Of a stretch of 64,000 nt of DNA, positions 35,710 through 46,344 are shown piece after piece. Every line of letters begins with the position of its first letter. Within the stretch, counting starts at the first letter, position 1. The notes beneath the pieces are model-generated. The model saw only the letters and a list, made by a program, of their open reading frames with translations, searched no databases and was not told the DNA's origin. Position numbers and translations under genes: made by a program. The DNA comes from Aspidiotus rigidus (Eukaryota > Arthropoda > Insecta > Hemiptera > Diaspididae), in NCBI GenBank assembly GCA_035079385.1, contig JAVHKY010000009.1, positions 248,001 to 312,000 on the forward strand, given 5' to 3'.

Positions 35710-36195
35710 CTATGATTGAAAATGTATTGCACCACGAGAACGGGTTTGGCTTTACTCGGCCTGCCATGTTTTCTTTTTTGGCCAAGAGGAAAAGTTTTCG
35801 CCACAGGTGGCACTAGTACCGAATGCAAAAAAAAGGGGGGAAGCATGTGCATTTCGATTCCCGAAAATTTCCTTTGTTGGTCACTACGGTCCAGACACTG
35901 AATTTGCGGGCATTTGAAGTCGTCGAACGTTTGCCGTCTGTCGTCGCCTCTCAGAACTTTGGACAGTTCTTTTTCCCAAATACAATTCTTACTGCTTCCT
36001 GCTGCCACGAAGTACTCCGTACAACTTTCTTCCTCGTCAGGGCGTTGTAGAATTGCTTTATGAGCTGCAGCTCACTGATAAGCGGCAGTCCATAGCGGCA
36101 AAGAAGTATCTGATACGTCGACGAATGGAGTGCTATTTTTTGAATGTGGATTTCGTTCTTCTGACCACTGCCTGACCAAGTCTAAAACTTCATTT
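35710..36195 (-). pseudogene. MULE-type transposase C-terminal remnant with SWIM finger, copy 3
   Basis: Minus strand from about 36195: LVRQWSEERNPHSKN, LWTAAYQ, a stop, AAAHKAILQRPDEEES, TEYFVAAGSS, RQTFDDFK. After a frameshift it reads TKGNFRESKCTCF in place of the SWIM finger. Back in the original frame it reads VPPVAKTFPLGQKRKHGRPS, to about 35715. It parallels the copies at 16643 and 28098 along the whole length. It lies between the inverted minisatellite arrays at 33650-33805 and 36440-36615, which could be the ends of the element it belonged to. Stop and frameshifts make it inactive. Confidence 0.7.
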
Positions 36196-36439
36196 AAAAC
36201 TTGGCCGGCGAGCAAGCGTTCATTCCTTCTTATTTTTTTTAAATTTCATTTTTCGTGAAAACACTCTGAAAAATTCGCGTCCTGAACTTCTTGTTACCAT
36301 CACTTGTTATTTCATTATTTTGGATGATTTTTTCGTGCTACTGTTTTTCGTTCAAACGCCTTTTTCTTTTCGTGCAGTTTAATATTCCCTTTTTTTTCCT
36401 CACTGTCCGACCAGTTTTGCGAAAAATCTTCATGTAGTG

Positions 36440-36615
36440 TATGCCTCCTGCGAATAATTATATCTCCGTACAATTTTCATTAGGCGTATAATTTTCCCTG
36501 CGTAGAATTTTACCCACGTATAATTTTCTTTGCGTATAATTTTTGCTCGCGTACAATTTACTTGCGTATAATTTCCTCCGTACAATTTACCTGCGTATAA
36601 TCTATCTGCGAACAA
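36440..36615 (-). repeat. minisatellite array, right arm of an inverted pair
   Basis: Inverted counterpart of 33650-33805. About ten units with the theme AAATTRTACGCA read on the minus strand. They give the repetitive frame seen at 36430-36714 (words such as NYTQVNCTRAK), which I do not regard as a gene. Confidence 0.75.
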
Positions 36616-36849
36616 TTTACATCGAACCAAACAATTTTTCGTTACACCACTGGAATAGTCAATATATTCCCGAGAAATGCATCTAACCAACTCGGCGCAG
36701 TTTCTTTGCGACATCAGAAAACAACATACTCGTACCTATCAATATTTTTCAGACTTTTTTGAACGCTCTACCATCCATAGAATGAGGGTTTCACGTCCAG
36801 TCTTTTCACTTGTACTGTAACGGAACAACGCGAAAGCAACATCGTTCGC

Positions 36850-36945
36850 AAAATTCGATAGTTGCAGTGTAACATACACTATGCGTTGCAACGATTTGTG
36901 GGAACTTAATAATATTATGATCATTCTGTGGTAACCAGAGCAAAT
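36850..36945. repeat. partial copy of the foldback MITE at 51327-51665
   Basis: TGTGGGAACTTAATAATATT, ATGATCATT and GGTAACCAGAGC match the right arm of that element in order. Only one arm is present, so this is a fragment. Confidence 0.5.
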
Positions 36946-37046
36946 TTTGAAAAATATACGCAGCTAATTATTAAAAAAATTGAGTATATTTTACGAACTA
37001 CGTGTCCGAACCTTGAACAAATTGCAGGTGCTTATCTTTAGATATA

Positions 37047-39035
37047 CAGCAAAACCTCGTTACTGTGCTCCTGCATTTTATGCGATCCCGTCTATAGTGC
37101 GAATTTTGTCCGGTCCCTTGACTCTGCCTATCTAAATGTACATGAAATCGTCCGCATTTTGTGCGACCGAATCCCATGCACAGTGCGATTCTCAACCTGC
37201 AAAACTTGCCAAAAATGGACGTTTTACCTCCACTCTATGACGAACCGAACCGTTATTTCAACAAGTTTTTTCAGGAAAAGCGTCGAGTAGTGTGAACTGA
37301 TAGTATTCCTCCTCCATTGAATCAGTATCTAGGTACGGTATTTTCGTGTTCTTTTTTTACAATAATGTGTGATTCAAAAAAAAGGAAAAATTTTACGATC
37401 TCGGAAAAATTAGAAATTTTGAAAAAATTTGATGAAAAAAGTATGACCGAATCTATAGTCCACTTCGCGCGATCTCTCCCTATTCCTGAAAGCAGCGTCC
37501 GAAAAATCGCGCAAGATCGGGAGAAAATCGAAAATGCTGCGGTGACTGGAAGCTGCAAACGGAGAAAATTGAAAGCGGGGCAGCACGAGAAAGTCGAGGA
37601 GGTCTTGGTGGATTGGATCCATCAATGTCGGAATGCTCCGGACCCAATTCCCTTAAATGGGTCCGCCCAAGAGAAGGCTCGAGAAATCGGAAAAAAATTG
37701 GGTGACGAATTCACCGCGTCGAACGGTTGGTTTTCGAGGTTCACAACGAGGCACGGACTGCACTGGCGCCAGATTTGCGGAGAGTCAGCAGCAGTGCACG
37801 ACGAAGACACAGAGGAATGGCTAACCAAAATTCTACCTCGCTACATTTCCAAGTATGCACCCTGCGATATATTCAACGCGGATGAGTGCGGGTTGTTCTT
37901 CAAACTTATGCCGGATAGATCCTACGTCTTTAAAGGAGAAACGTGCCATGGAGGTAAGTTGAGTAAGGGGCGCGTCACAATTCTTTTAGCCACGAATGCT
38001 GACGGTTCGGAGAAATTGCCACCTCTACTCATCGGGAAATCAGCGAAACATCGATGTTTTAAGCACGTCAAATCATTCCCATGTGAATATACGCACCAAA
38101 AACGCGCCTGGATGACAGGTGATTTGTTCGCGAAGTGGTTGAAGAATTTAGACCGGAAAATGATCAAGAAAAGCCGCAAAATTTTGTTGTTCATCGATAA
38201 CTGCCCGGCACATCCAAAAAATGTTGTTCTGCAGAATATACAAGTCGTGTTCCTACCACCCAATTCAACCCTACAGCCACTCGATCAAGGGATTATTAAG
38301 GTGACGAAACAATATTTCCGACGTAGATTAGCACTGAGATTCATCCACGATATTGATCACCCGAAACAGAAAAAACCGATTACCATTTTAGATGCGATGC
38401 GTTACATCACCTCTGCTTGGGAAGCAGTCACCACGGATACGATCACGAATTGTTTTCGAAAAAGTGGTGTTCAGTGGGAGAGAAACGTGGAAAGTCAGGC
38501 ACCCGTCGAAGAGGATCATTCGGAACGAGTGACGGAGGAGGAAGACAGGTCTCGAATCAGAGAACATGTCGGGGGTTTGAATTTTGAAGATTACGTCACC
38601 ATTGACGACATGGTGTCGACAACAGAATTCCGCGACGTGGACGCCATCATCGAAGATCATGAAGATTGTAAAGCTGATGACGGATCTGATGTAGAGGATG
38701 GAGCTTTAGAAATTGACGAAATTCCCTCCTTGGCCGCAATCTCCAAGCTCCAGAGCTATCTCGGTGCCTTCCCGGATAATGCGGGTATGATACACAAGAT
38801 AAGCTCCATGGAGCATTTCATTCTTTCTACCGGGGCCTTCTTGTACCCTTTATTCCAGTATCACTGAATTTTTCTAACATGTAGCACATATTATGTACGT
38901 TCCTACGTAAAATTAAAAATTATAATTTTGGACTTAAAATTTGTTCATTCTGAAGTTCCCCGTAATTAGTGCGTACCCGCATATAGTGCGAATTTTGTTC
39001 GCTCCCTTCGATCGCACAGTAACGAGGTTTTACTG
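37047..39035 (+). mobile_element. Tigger (pogo-type, Tc1/mariner superfamily) DNA transposon, apparently complete
   Basis: 1,989 bp. The left terminal repeat, 37047-37068, starts CAGCAAAACCTCGTTACTG. The right, 39014-39035, is its inverted copy with one mismatch. TA dinucleotides flank both ends (37045-37046 and 39036-39037), the expected target duplication. A single open transposase gene fills most of the interior. Sub-terminal repeats ATAGTGCGAATTTTGT occur in the same orientation at 37094-37109 and 38983-38998. Near-identical ends and an intact frame suggest a recent insertion. Confidence 0.95.
37365..38867 (+). CDS. Tigger-type transposase
   Basis: 500 residues from the ATG at 37365 (MCDSKKRKNF...). 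The frame is open 16 codons further upstream but without an ATG. It catalyses cut-and-paste transposition by excising the element at its CAG ends and inserting at TA. A CENP-B/psq-type helix-turn-helix spans about residues 7-55 (RKNFTISEKLEILKKF). A second Tc5-type DNA-binding domain spans about 73-135 (NGWFSRFTTRHGL). The DDE nuclease follows, with D173 (FNADECG), D278 (LLFIDNCPAHP) and D307 (STLQPLDQGI), the DDD triad spacing of the Tigger group. An acidic C-terminal tail follows (about 375-475), again as in the family. No stop or frameshift is present. Length matches known Tigger transposases (about 450-580). A domesticated gene is unlikely because the terminal repeats remain. Confidence 0.93.
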   Translation: MCDSKKRKNFTISEKLEILKKFDEKSMTESIVHFARSLPIPESSVRKIAQDREKIENAAVTGSCKRRKLKAGQHEKVEEVLVDWIHQCRNAPDPIPLNGSAQEKAREIGKKLGDEFTASNGWFSRFTTRHGLHWRQICGESAAVHDEDTEEWLTKILPRYISKYAPCDIFNADECGLFFKLMPDRSYVFKGETCHGGKLSKGRVTILLATNADGSEKLPPLLIGKSAKHRCFKHVKSFPCEYTHQKRAWMTGDLFAKWLKNLDRKMIKKSRKILLFIDNCPAHPKNVVLQNIQVVFLPPNSTLQPLDQGIIKVTKQYFRRRLALRFIHDIDHPKQKKPITILDAMRYITSAWEAVTTDTITNCFRKSGVQWERNVESQAPVEEDHSERVTEEEDRSRIREHVGGLNFEDYVTIDDMVSTTEFRDVDAIIEDHEDCKADDGSDVEDGALEIDEIPSLAAISKLQSYLGAFPDNAGMIHKISSMEHFILSTGAFLYPLFQYH

Positions 39036-39454
39036 TAATACTATAATCTGACCAAGTTTCAAAAAATCCAACCGATAGTTTCAGACGAGTTCCACGGACA
39101 AAAAAACTTAAGAGGTGAGCTAATGCTAAGTCTACATCTTGTGCATGGTCACGTAGTCCTCGCGTGTCGTGATACAATTGTTCGCGACATGATACCTAGT
39201 ACACGGGATTTTGAAGTCTCGGAGCTCAGTGTAAAGACGTACAAATATAATTTGAAGAAGGGACAATGATGCTGATTGGTTTTAGTAAGCTGAAAGGTGG
39301 TACAATATTCGAGTTTTAAATTCAAAATAGATAGACTGATAATGTGTTTGGTCGGCGTGATAGTCGTGAAATGTAGGTGTATTCACAGAGTGAGATGATA
39401 CTGCGCTGAAGAGCAAATCAAATGCATTGCTCATGTACTAACTCGCGGGGGTAT

Positions 39455-39560
39455 GCCGCGCAACGCAGCGCTACATTACGCGGCGCCGCGCGGGTAAACG
39501 TACAGTAAGTAAGAGTACGGAGCGACGCGACGAGCCGAGCCGAGCCGGTATATGCAGGGT
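39455..39560. promoter_or_regulatory. candidate CpG-rich promoter or 5' exon
   Basis: The most CpG-dense stretch outside repeats: CGCGGGGGTATGCCGCGCAA, GCGGCGCCGCGCGGG and ACGCGACGAGCCGAGCCGAG within about 100 bp. A possible splice donor, CA|GTAAGTAAG, lies at about 39504. There is no TATA or coding evidence, so this is only a candidate. Confidence 0.2.
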
Positions 39561-39742
39561 ATTAATATAAAAAATACGCGTACTAGTATTGTACTACTAA
39601 AGTACAGCGTCAGCACAGTTAATACGTATTAACTTGTGTTGGATAGCTAAGTAATAATAATATTTATAAACACGAATCCGCGCGCAAACTCATTAATTTA
39701 TCAGTTCTACATTTGAGAGAAATAAATATCGAGCGAATAAAA

Positions 39743-39949
39743 ATGAGTTACGATGCGTATATAACGTGTGATAGAGTTTGTACCGAGATACTGGTACAGA
39801 GGTGTTGTAAGTGCGCGCTCGAAGGTGTAGAAACAGAATTGCCAGTGTCATTTTCAGTAAGAAGTGATAATGTTCTAATATATCACAATGTGTCATGCTC
39901 GTTGTGTGTGGTATATGTAATGAAATGTACCACGGGCGAGAGTGTATAA
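39743..39949 (+). CDS. small cysteine-rich open frame, doubtful
   Basis: 68 codons from an ATG at 39743, with nine cysteines (including VQRCCKCALEG and SCSLCVVYV). It lies downstream of the CpG-rich patch and is followed by AATAAA at about 39964. I do not recognise it. There is no signal peptide, known fold or homologue that I can name. The cysteine content and position are the only reasons to list it; chance is a serious alternative. Confidence 0.15.
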   Translation: MSYDAYITCDRVCTEILVQRCCKCALEGVETELPVSFSVRSDNVLIYHNVSCSLCVVYVMKCTTGESV

Positions 39950-41176
39950 GAGCTGTACATTCGAAATAAATTACCCATATAATAATATTTACAGCGTACG
40001 TGTTTCCTTACACTAGTTATTAGAGAAATAAATTTATCTTGACAATTAATATATCTGCCGGCATATTATGAATTCGGAGATGGAATATTATGTTTATAAG
40101 TAATATCGATAAGTTATGTAACGCGGCGATGAGAAATTTTCGGTCATGCACCGCCTATACGCAAGTACCTATCCTGTATTATTTTTCTCGCTGATGCACG
40201 AGAGTTATACCCCGATCAGCGGCCGCTGTACCGCGCCGCCGCGTCCATAATACACGACGACTATATCATCATTCTTCAGTTTCTACAGCATATCATTTCC
40301 TCATCGCTGTTTCATAACTTCGGAAGATGAACGGCATTTTGGTCATCCTGTGCAGGATTCGGAGCAAACTCTTCACTTATCGCAGGCAAAACGCGACATC
40401 GACGAATTACTCTAATCTTCTTAAGTTCGACTTTGTACCGCCGATACCTTGCAAGTTAATCCTTTCATAAATTATCGGCAAACGACGATTCGGATTAAGG
40501 ATTATATTTCATGTAAGAATGATATTATGAAAATGATGGAGTGACCGCACCACTGCACAATACGACTTGGCCTTGCGTAGTATTCCCGTACTTACGAACA
40601 TTAGGAACGGTCGACCTTAGAACGTTTTCGATTATCTTGATATAATCACTTTTTCGGTAGGTAGCTCAAATCACAGACTCGAACACGATGTTATTTGTAC
40701 GCTAAGAAAATCACCATCTTTTCAAAATGGTGTGAGTTAGGTATACTAGATTAAACTGGAAATGTACACTAAAGACACGTTCGATATCCAAGATAAAAAT
40801 AGTATCCTTTCCCTCGAGATGTTGAGCTATATACGTACGATATGGAAGCGCTAAAATCGTCTTCCTCTCTCACCGTACTTCTTTAGTGAAAAAAAGAAAA
40901 CTGGAAGAATTTCTAGTGGCGAGCTCTGTAAACAAAATTGGAACACTAAACAGACACAGCGCGAAAGTCTTCTTTTTTTCTCTAATTTTTCCAATTTTTC
41001 TTGTTTCGTCATCTGTAATTCGCAGACTGAAACCTGTGGAATAAATTGGAAATTTGTAAAGGTTTTCACGACTTTCTATATCCTTCATTAAGAAAGGGTA
41101 CACTCAGTCCATTAAGGGGAATAATCTGTCTTCGGTGGCATATCCCGCTGCAACCTATATTATCTGATTTATCTGA

Positions 41177-43423
41177 TATAGTCTTCCTCGACTAACTCCT
41201 CCACCAAAACTTTCAGCCCCCTTTTCCAACTCTTCGTCCCTTCTGAACCATTTGTTTTAAAACTTTCTCTGTGAACGTAAGTGGCAGCGAAATGTCTGCA
41301 ATTTATATTGTCTATAGTTGGTCATCGAGACTACTACCAGAATTTTTTCAGAATTTTCCCACTATATTAGGTCCTGTTTCCGGTATAATAATGATTTTGA
41401 ACGGCGCAGTTTCATTTTGAAGGTATTTTGGAGGCGATTCGAAAATACTGTATTGTGAAAATATATACTCTACGCACTGCCAAATATGTGACAAAAATTC
41501 TGAAAAGATGGAGGTGAGGGAGAAGGGAAAAATATAAATAAAAGAGTAACCGAATGAAAACGTGAATACAAATTCGACCTTCGCCGAAGTAGTTAGGTAA
41601 GCGCGTCGCGCTGCGCCGCGACTGAGTATGTTTGCTTTCGGGCTACGCTCGTGTTTAATTCTGCGACGCGATAATATTTTCACTTTAGTATTTTCATCAG
41701 TCGAAATTGTAATGACAAATGTTTGAACTCGCATTCTCTCTGTTGTTACATAGCCGGAAAGAGCTACAGTGTCGAAGAAAAAACTAAATACAATATTTGA
41801 GAAAATCGATGAAGAACGATAGTGAAATACTACTCACACTACGAAAAAGTCAGATCTAGAGTTGAGAGCAATTGAGTGGAATTCTATACGTGTTTGAAGT
41901 CATGATAAAATTAGCTACCACTGTAAGAGTATAAATGATATAATTATATTGAGCAACTAGTGTACCATTGAATTTGATGAAACTTTTTGTAAAATTCTAA
42001 TATCCCTCTAATTTTAATCGCAACAAAACTTCTAAATGGATATAATACGAAATACGAAAAAGAGAGTTATTTGATGCCTATAATTTCAAGTATTTTCAAT
42101 CTATTTCGGCTCTTTGTTTTTAGATGAAATTCTTGAATCAAAGGTACAGAAGAGTGTTGCGAATTTTTTGATCATTGTTTCAGGAATCAGCCCCTTTTTC
42201 TGCGACCATTTCCGCACACACTTTCACAAATATAAGAAAATATTTTTTTCTGAAAAATGTTACCGACAAGACCGATATATCCCTAGGTCCTTCTGTACGA
42301 AGACTATTTTTCCCGTTCAAAGAAAAACTGCGCTGAATTGTGCTGTGAAATCAATTTTTTCTAAACAAGTGCGGATAAAATAGTATTTTTACCTTTTGGA
42401 AACGTCGATTGCAGACTCTCGCGAATACACTGAGACTATTGAGAGAAGAGAATAGTCTTGGTGACTAGAAAATAAAAAGTGTTAACTTAAGACACGTCAT
42501 TTATTTTTATTTACTATGAATAGACTTTACAGTAAAAAAACTGGAAAAACTGATCAAATTGACAAAACAAACGGCGGCTGTCTCGAGTTAACACTTTTTT
42601 TCTAGTCATCAAAACTATTCTCTTCTCTCAGTGTAGCTTCACTCAGCATCGCCTCGTTTCACAAACTTCACGCTCGTGAGGCAATCGTTCATTTTTCCAA
42701 ACTAGTTGCGTAAACTACTATTTCATCCTTTCTCATCCCTCTTCGGTAGCGAACTCGCCTTCAGCAACTTTTTCATCGTTTTTCCCGGATATACATCCCA
42801 TTTTATACCCGTAAATTGAAAATCATAAGTATATCCTTTTCTCTCCTTTTTTTTTTTTTTTTTTTTTTTTTTTTCAGAAAAAATATGGTGATGGTAGGCA
42901 GAAAGATGAGAAACACCGAGTCGCGGAATTGCATACGTGCGTAGCCCGAAGCCCAAGAGCGAACATTACTGAGTCGCGGCACAGTGCGACGCGCTTACCT
43001 AACTGCTTCGACGAAGGTCAACTTCGTATTCACGTTTTCATTCGGTTACTCTTTTATTCATATTTTTCTTTTCTCCCCCACCTCCATCTTTTGAGAATTT
43101 TTGTTTCATAATTGGCTGTGTGTAGAGTATATTTTCACAATACAATATTTTCGAATCGCCTCCGAAACATTTCCATAATGAAACTGCGCCGCGCCTTTCG
43201 AAATCATTATTATATCGGAAACAGGGCTTAGTAAAAAAATCCTGAAAAAATTCTGGTAGTAGTCTCGATGACCTTCTACAGACAATATAAATTGCAGACA
43301 TTTCGCTGCCACTTACGTTCATGGAACAAATTTCAAAACAAATGGCTCAGAAGGGGCGAATGAAATAGAGGGCTGGAAGTTTTGGTGGAGAAGTTAGTCA
43401 GGGGGGACTATCAGATAGTATCA
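41177..43423. mobile_element. large inverted-repeat element with arms of about 510 bp
   Basis: 41177 to about 41690 and 42905-43423 are inverted copies. They share CCTCCACCAAAACTT, GTGGCAGCGAAATGTCTGCA, AGAATTTTTTCAG, ATTCGAAAATA and the CpG-rich GTCGCG/GCGACGCGCTTACCTAA end. The 1.2-kb centre has no coding frame. It holds another inverted pair (GAGAAGAGAATAGT...GTGTTAAC at 42430-42486 against 42588-42640) and a T28 run at 42847-42874. It looks like a non-autonomous foldback or long-TIR transposon. No target duplication was identified. Confidence 0.7.
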
Positions 43424-44885
43424 GTTCGTAAGCACGAAAAAATTCAATGATGCAGAGATAAACTTCATAGGAGGGAATAGGGCAAGAGGATGATTATCGA
43501 AAGGTAAATCGGATGGAAGCAACGTATTTCGAGATAAAGAGAACCTGAAAGCCATGCATTCCTGAAAAATATATGTGTCTCAATCTTTCTTTTTATTTCG
43601 ATACATAGTTTGTAATTTTTGTAATTTTGAATTTTTTCGATGGAGGCGTTTCTAAATAGTACTCGTCTTACAATATTTCATAAAGTTGAAAAAAAACGAC
43701 AGTGGGTACGATGTAAGAAGAACAATGCATATAAATCTTTGAAATTTTCCTTACTAGTTTTTCCTTGTGCGAGACGAATACAATTTAATGAAACGAATCG
43801 AGATGTCAACTACCAGTACTCATACGGTCAGATGAGTATAAAAAATGAAATTCCGTAATCAATGATCGAGTTCGTTATAATCTAAAGCTCCCACGCATCA
43901 TTCTATCTATAGGAGAAGAGAACATCCGGAACAAAATGTTTTGTCTTAATTTCAAATATTTTGTATCGCATATAGAGTGGAATATGGCTCGCAGACGTAT
44001 CACTCGCACATAATATGGAATGTGTACCGCAAGCGCTAGACAAATAATCGTAACACGGAGTCGCCAAACATAGTCGACTGATTCGATAATGGCCGAGCAA
44101 ACAATTCAATTATGCTGGGCTGTATTTGCTTAGGAGATAGTGAAAGCAGTTTTAGTGGATCGCACACGACGAATGCCCGAAATGTACAGTGGACGCGTTA
44201 CACTCTATGTTGGCATTTGGCATTTATCGAACCATTTCACAAAGAAGCTCAACGCGAAGCTTGTATGAATACCTAATGTTGACGAAGACCATTAGATGAA
44301 ATGTGTGTAATAGAAAAAACGTGTGGTCTGACTGAAATCGTCCTCGTCGCTGCACTAGTACGTGTAAACAACAACGGCCGAGCGAAATGCTCGCGCGCCA
44401 TTTCATTTTGTGTTTGAATTCAAACGATTTCCAGAATCGTACTAATACTTTGCATGACTAATAAAGTAAGATCGACTTTTTGAAAGTTGACGTGTACTCA
44501 ACAGATTTAACGGTTCGTTGCAACTTAATATTTAATACAGTAGCAATCTAGGGTCTTGAAACGTGTACATTATATTGAGCACCGCACGCGAGATAGTCTT
44601 CCTTTTGATCAATAATTTTGTACAGTCAACTATTCAAACAATCATTGGACGCGTGGAAAATCTATGATATACATTCTGAACACCACTGTTTGTGCTCACA
44701 TCCATTCTGAACTCTAATAAAGGGGGACGTTCCGCACCGAAAAAACAATTACAAGAAATTTACGAGTTCACTAATGGGGATGAGAGTGGCATGGCGTAAC
44801 GAAGACCCGTTCTGAGAGAGATAAATAATATTGTAAGCATGAATTGCGATGAAACAGGACTGAATCGCCATACGCCTCTGTCGCT
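43424..44885. other. intergenic, nothing recognised
   Basis: No exon or bounded repeat found. The frame at 43903-44109 minus and others lack motifs. Confidence 0.4.
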
Positions 44886-46190
44886 TTCTACCGACTTTAG
44901 GAGGTATTGCAGTCTTGCGCACGGTAGAATTTTTGACGTGGGATATGTTTTCTCGGCGTTTCAGAGTGTGCGGATTACAATTTTAACATTGGCTCACATT
45001 CATAGATACGTATGCACGTACGTACGCATGTATTTTTTGTGCTCGAAAAGTGTTCCTTTCTCAGAAGGGGGAGAGGGGTTGTAAGTTGTGTATTATCAAT
45101 ACATGAGATTGTATAAAAAATAATGATTGGAAATGAACTTGTATCGGGAAACGATATCATTTTGCCGTTGTTAACGAATGATCTCATTTTTATTTCCTTT
45201 AGTCTGAATAATATTTCTTTCATGTTTGATGATTGACTGACGGATATTCCACTCATTGAAGCGGAAGAGGAGTATTCGGACGTGGATGACTGATATAGAA
45301 GAGTGAATGAAAATAATATTAAGAAAGCTTTGAATATGTGCTCATTTTGGAAAACGAAGTCTATTTGCTGTTGGAAACGAAAACGATTAAGTAATATGAT
45401 GTAGATAATAATATAATGAACAAAATTCGGGCACTTGTCTTTCGGGACACTTGATTTTTGGGTATTTGTTTATTCGAGCAAACTACATTCGGGCAAATTG
45501 CATTCGGGCGTTTCTTATTTCGGGCATTTGTATTCGGGCAGGTGACCGGATACCACTTTTCCTATCTTACTTTCCTACATCTTTACTTTTTTCCATTTTG
45601 TTCATTATTGGCTACATTATATTACTTAATCGTGTTCGTTAATAACGGCAAAATGACATCGTTTTCCGATACAAATTCATTTTCGAAACTTGCCAAGCAT
45701 TATTTTTTTTTCAATCTCGTGTACTGATAATACACAACTTACAACCCCCTCCCCTCCTGGGAAAGAAACACTTTTCACGCACAAGTCGGTAACACTCTTC
45801 GTTTTCCATAGCAGCATTCATTCTTTTCAACGCAGGATGGTTAACGAACTGACGTTCAAGTTACCCCGCTCCGAATTTTTCTAAATTAAAATGGAAAAAT
45901 CTCAAAAACTACCGATCCAATTTTCGAAAAAATGACCCTATTCCCTAGTGCAAATATAAAACTTCAATAAGTCTCAATTTCATATAAATCGACCATCTAC
46001 CAACCAAGAACATTCGCGCACCAATAAATGTACATACACTCGTACATACATACGTTCGTATATTATAAGAATTTGAACCAATGTTAAAATCGTGATCGAC
46101 ACACTCTGAAACGCCGAAAAATCATACCGCACACCAAAAATTCCAACGTGCGCAAGAATGCAATACCTCCTAAAGTCGGTAAAAAGAAGT
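44886..46190. mobile_element. foldback element with an internal minisatellite
   Basis: Left arm 44886-45180 and right arm in two blocks (45640-45765 and about 46035-46190) are inverted copies: CCGACTTTAGGAGGTATTGC, GGCGTTTCAGAGTGTG, TTTTAACATTGG, GTTGTAAGTTGTGTATTATC and TTTTGCCGTT. About 260 bp in the right arm has no partner. The centre carries the ATTCGGGCA array (45424-45545). No transposase frame. Confidence 0.7.
45424..45545 (+). repeat. minisatellite, eight units of about 15 bp (ATTCGGGCA theme)
   Basis: Units such as CATTCGGGCAAATT and TATTTCGGGCATTTG repeat about eight times. It sits at the centre of the 44.9-46.2 kb foldback. It resembles the GAAAATTRTACGCA arrays at 33.7 and 36.5 kb in unit length and layout though not in sequence. 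Confidence 0.7.
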
Positions 46191-46344
46191 AGAGATGTAG
46201 GAAAATAAGATAGGGAAAGTCGGTTATGCTTTCGCGCCGCGGAAGCTTTTTTTTTTCTGTATAGTCTTTGGGGAAAAAGATGCTCGCTCTAATTTTCTTC
46301 ATTTTCAGTTTTTCTTTCGATGTGGTTCTACTATTACAATTATG

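Larger units (their letters stand above)
36960..39115 (+). repeat. copy of the 35-kb repeat, split by the Tigger insertion
   Basis: The left part ends GCAGGTGCTTATCTTTAGATA-TA and the right part starts TA-ATACTATAATCTGACC and continues AAGTTTCAAAAAATCCAACC. Joined with one TA, the order matches the uninterrupted copies at 35020-35190 and 35263-35440. Those therefore show the empty site of the transposon. Confidence 0.8.
39116..41176. other. intergenic with CpG-rich patches
   Basis: CpG-rich stretches occur at about 39455-39560 and 40206-40255 (CAGCGGCCGCTGTACCGCG). No confirmed exon is in between. They might belong to the 5' end of a gene not otherwise visible. Confidence 0.35.

Noticed and set aside
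33650..36615. Arrays of short repeats as possible CRISPR.
   Set aside because: Units are about 17 bp and abut without unique spacers. The genome is eukaryotic.
42114..42383. 89-codon frame in the core of the 41.2-43.4 kb element as a transposase remnant.
   Set aside because: No DDE, zinc-finger or helix-turn-helix pattern could be seen.
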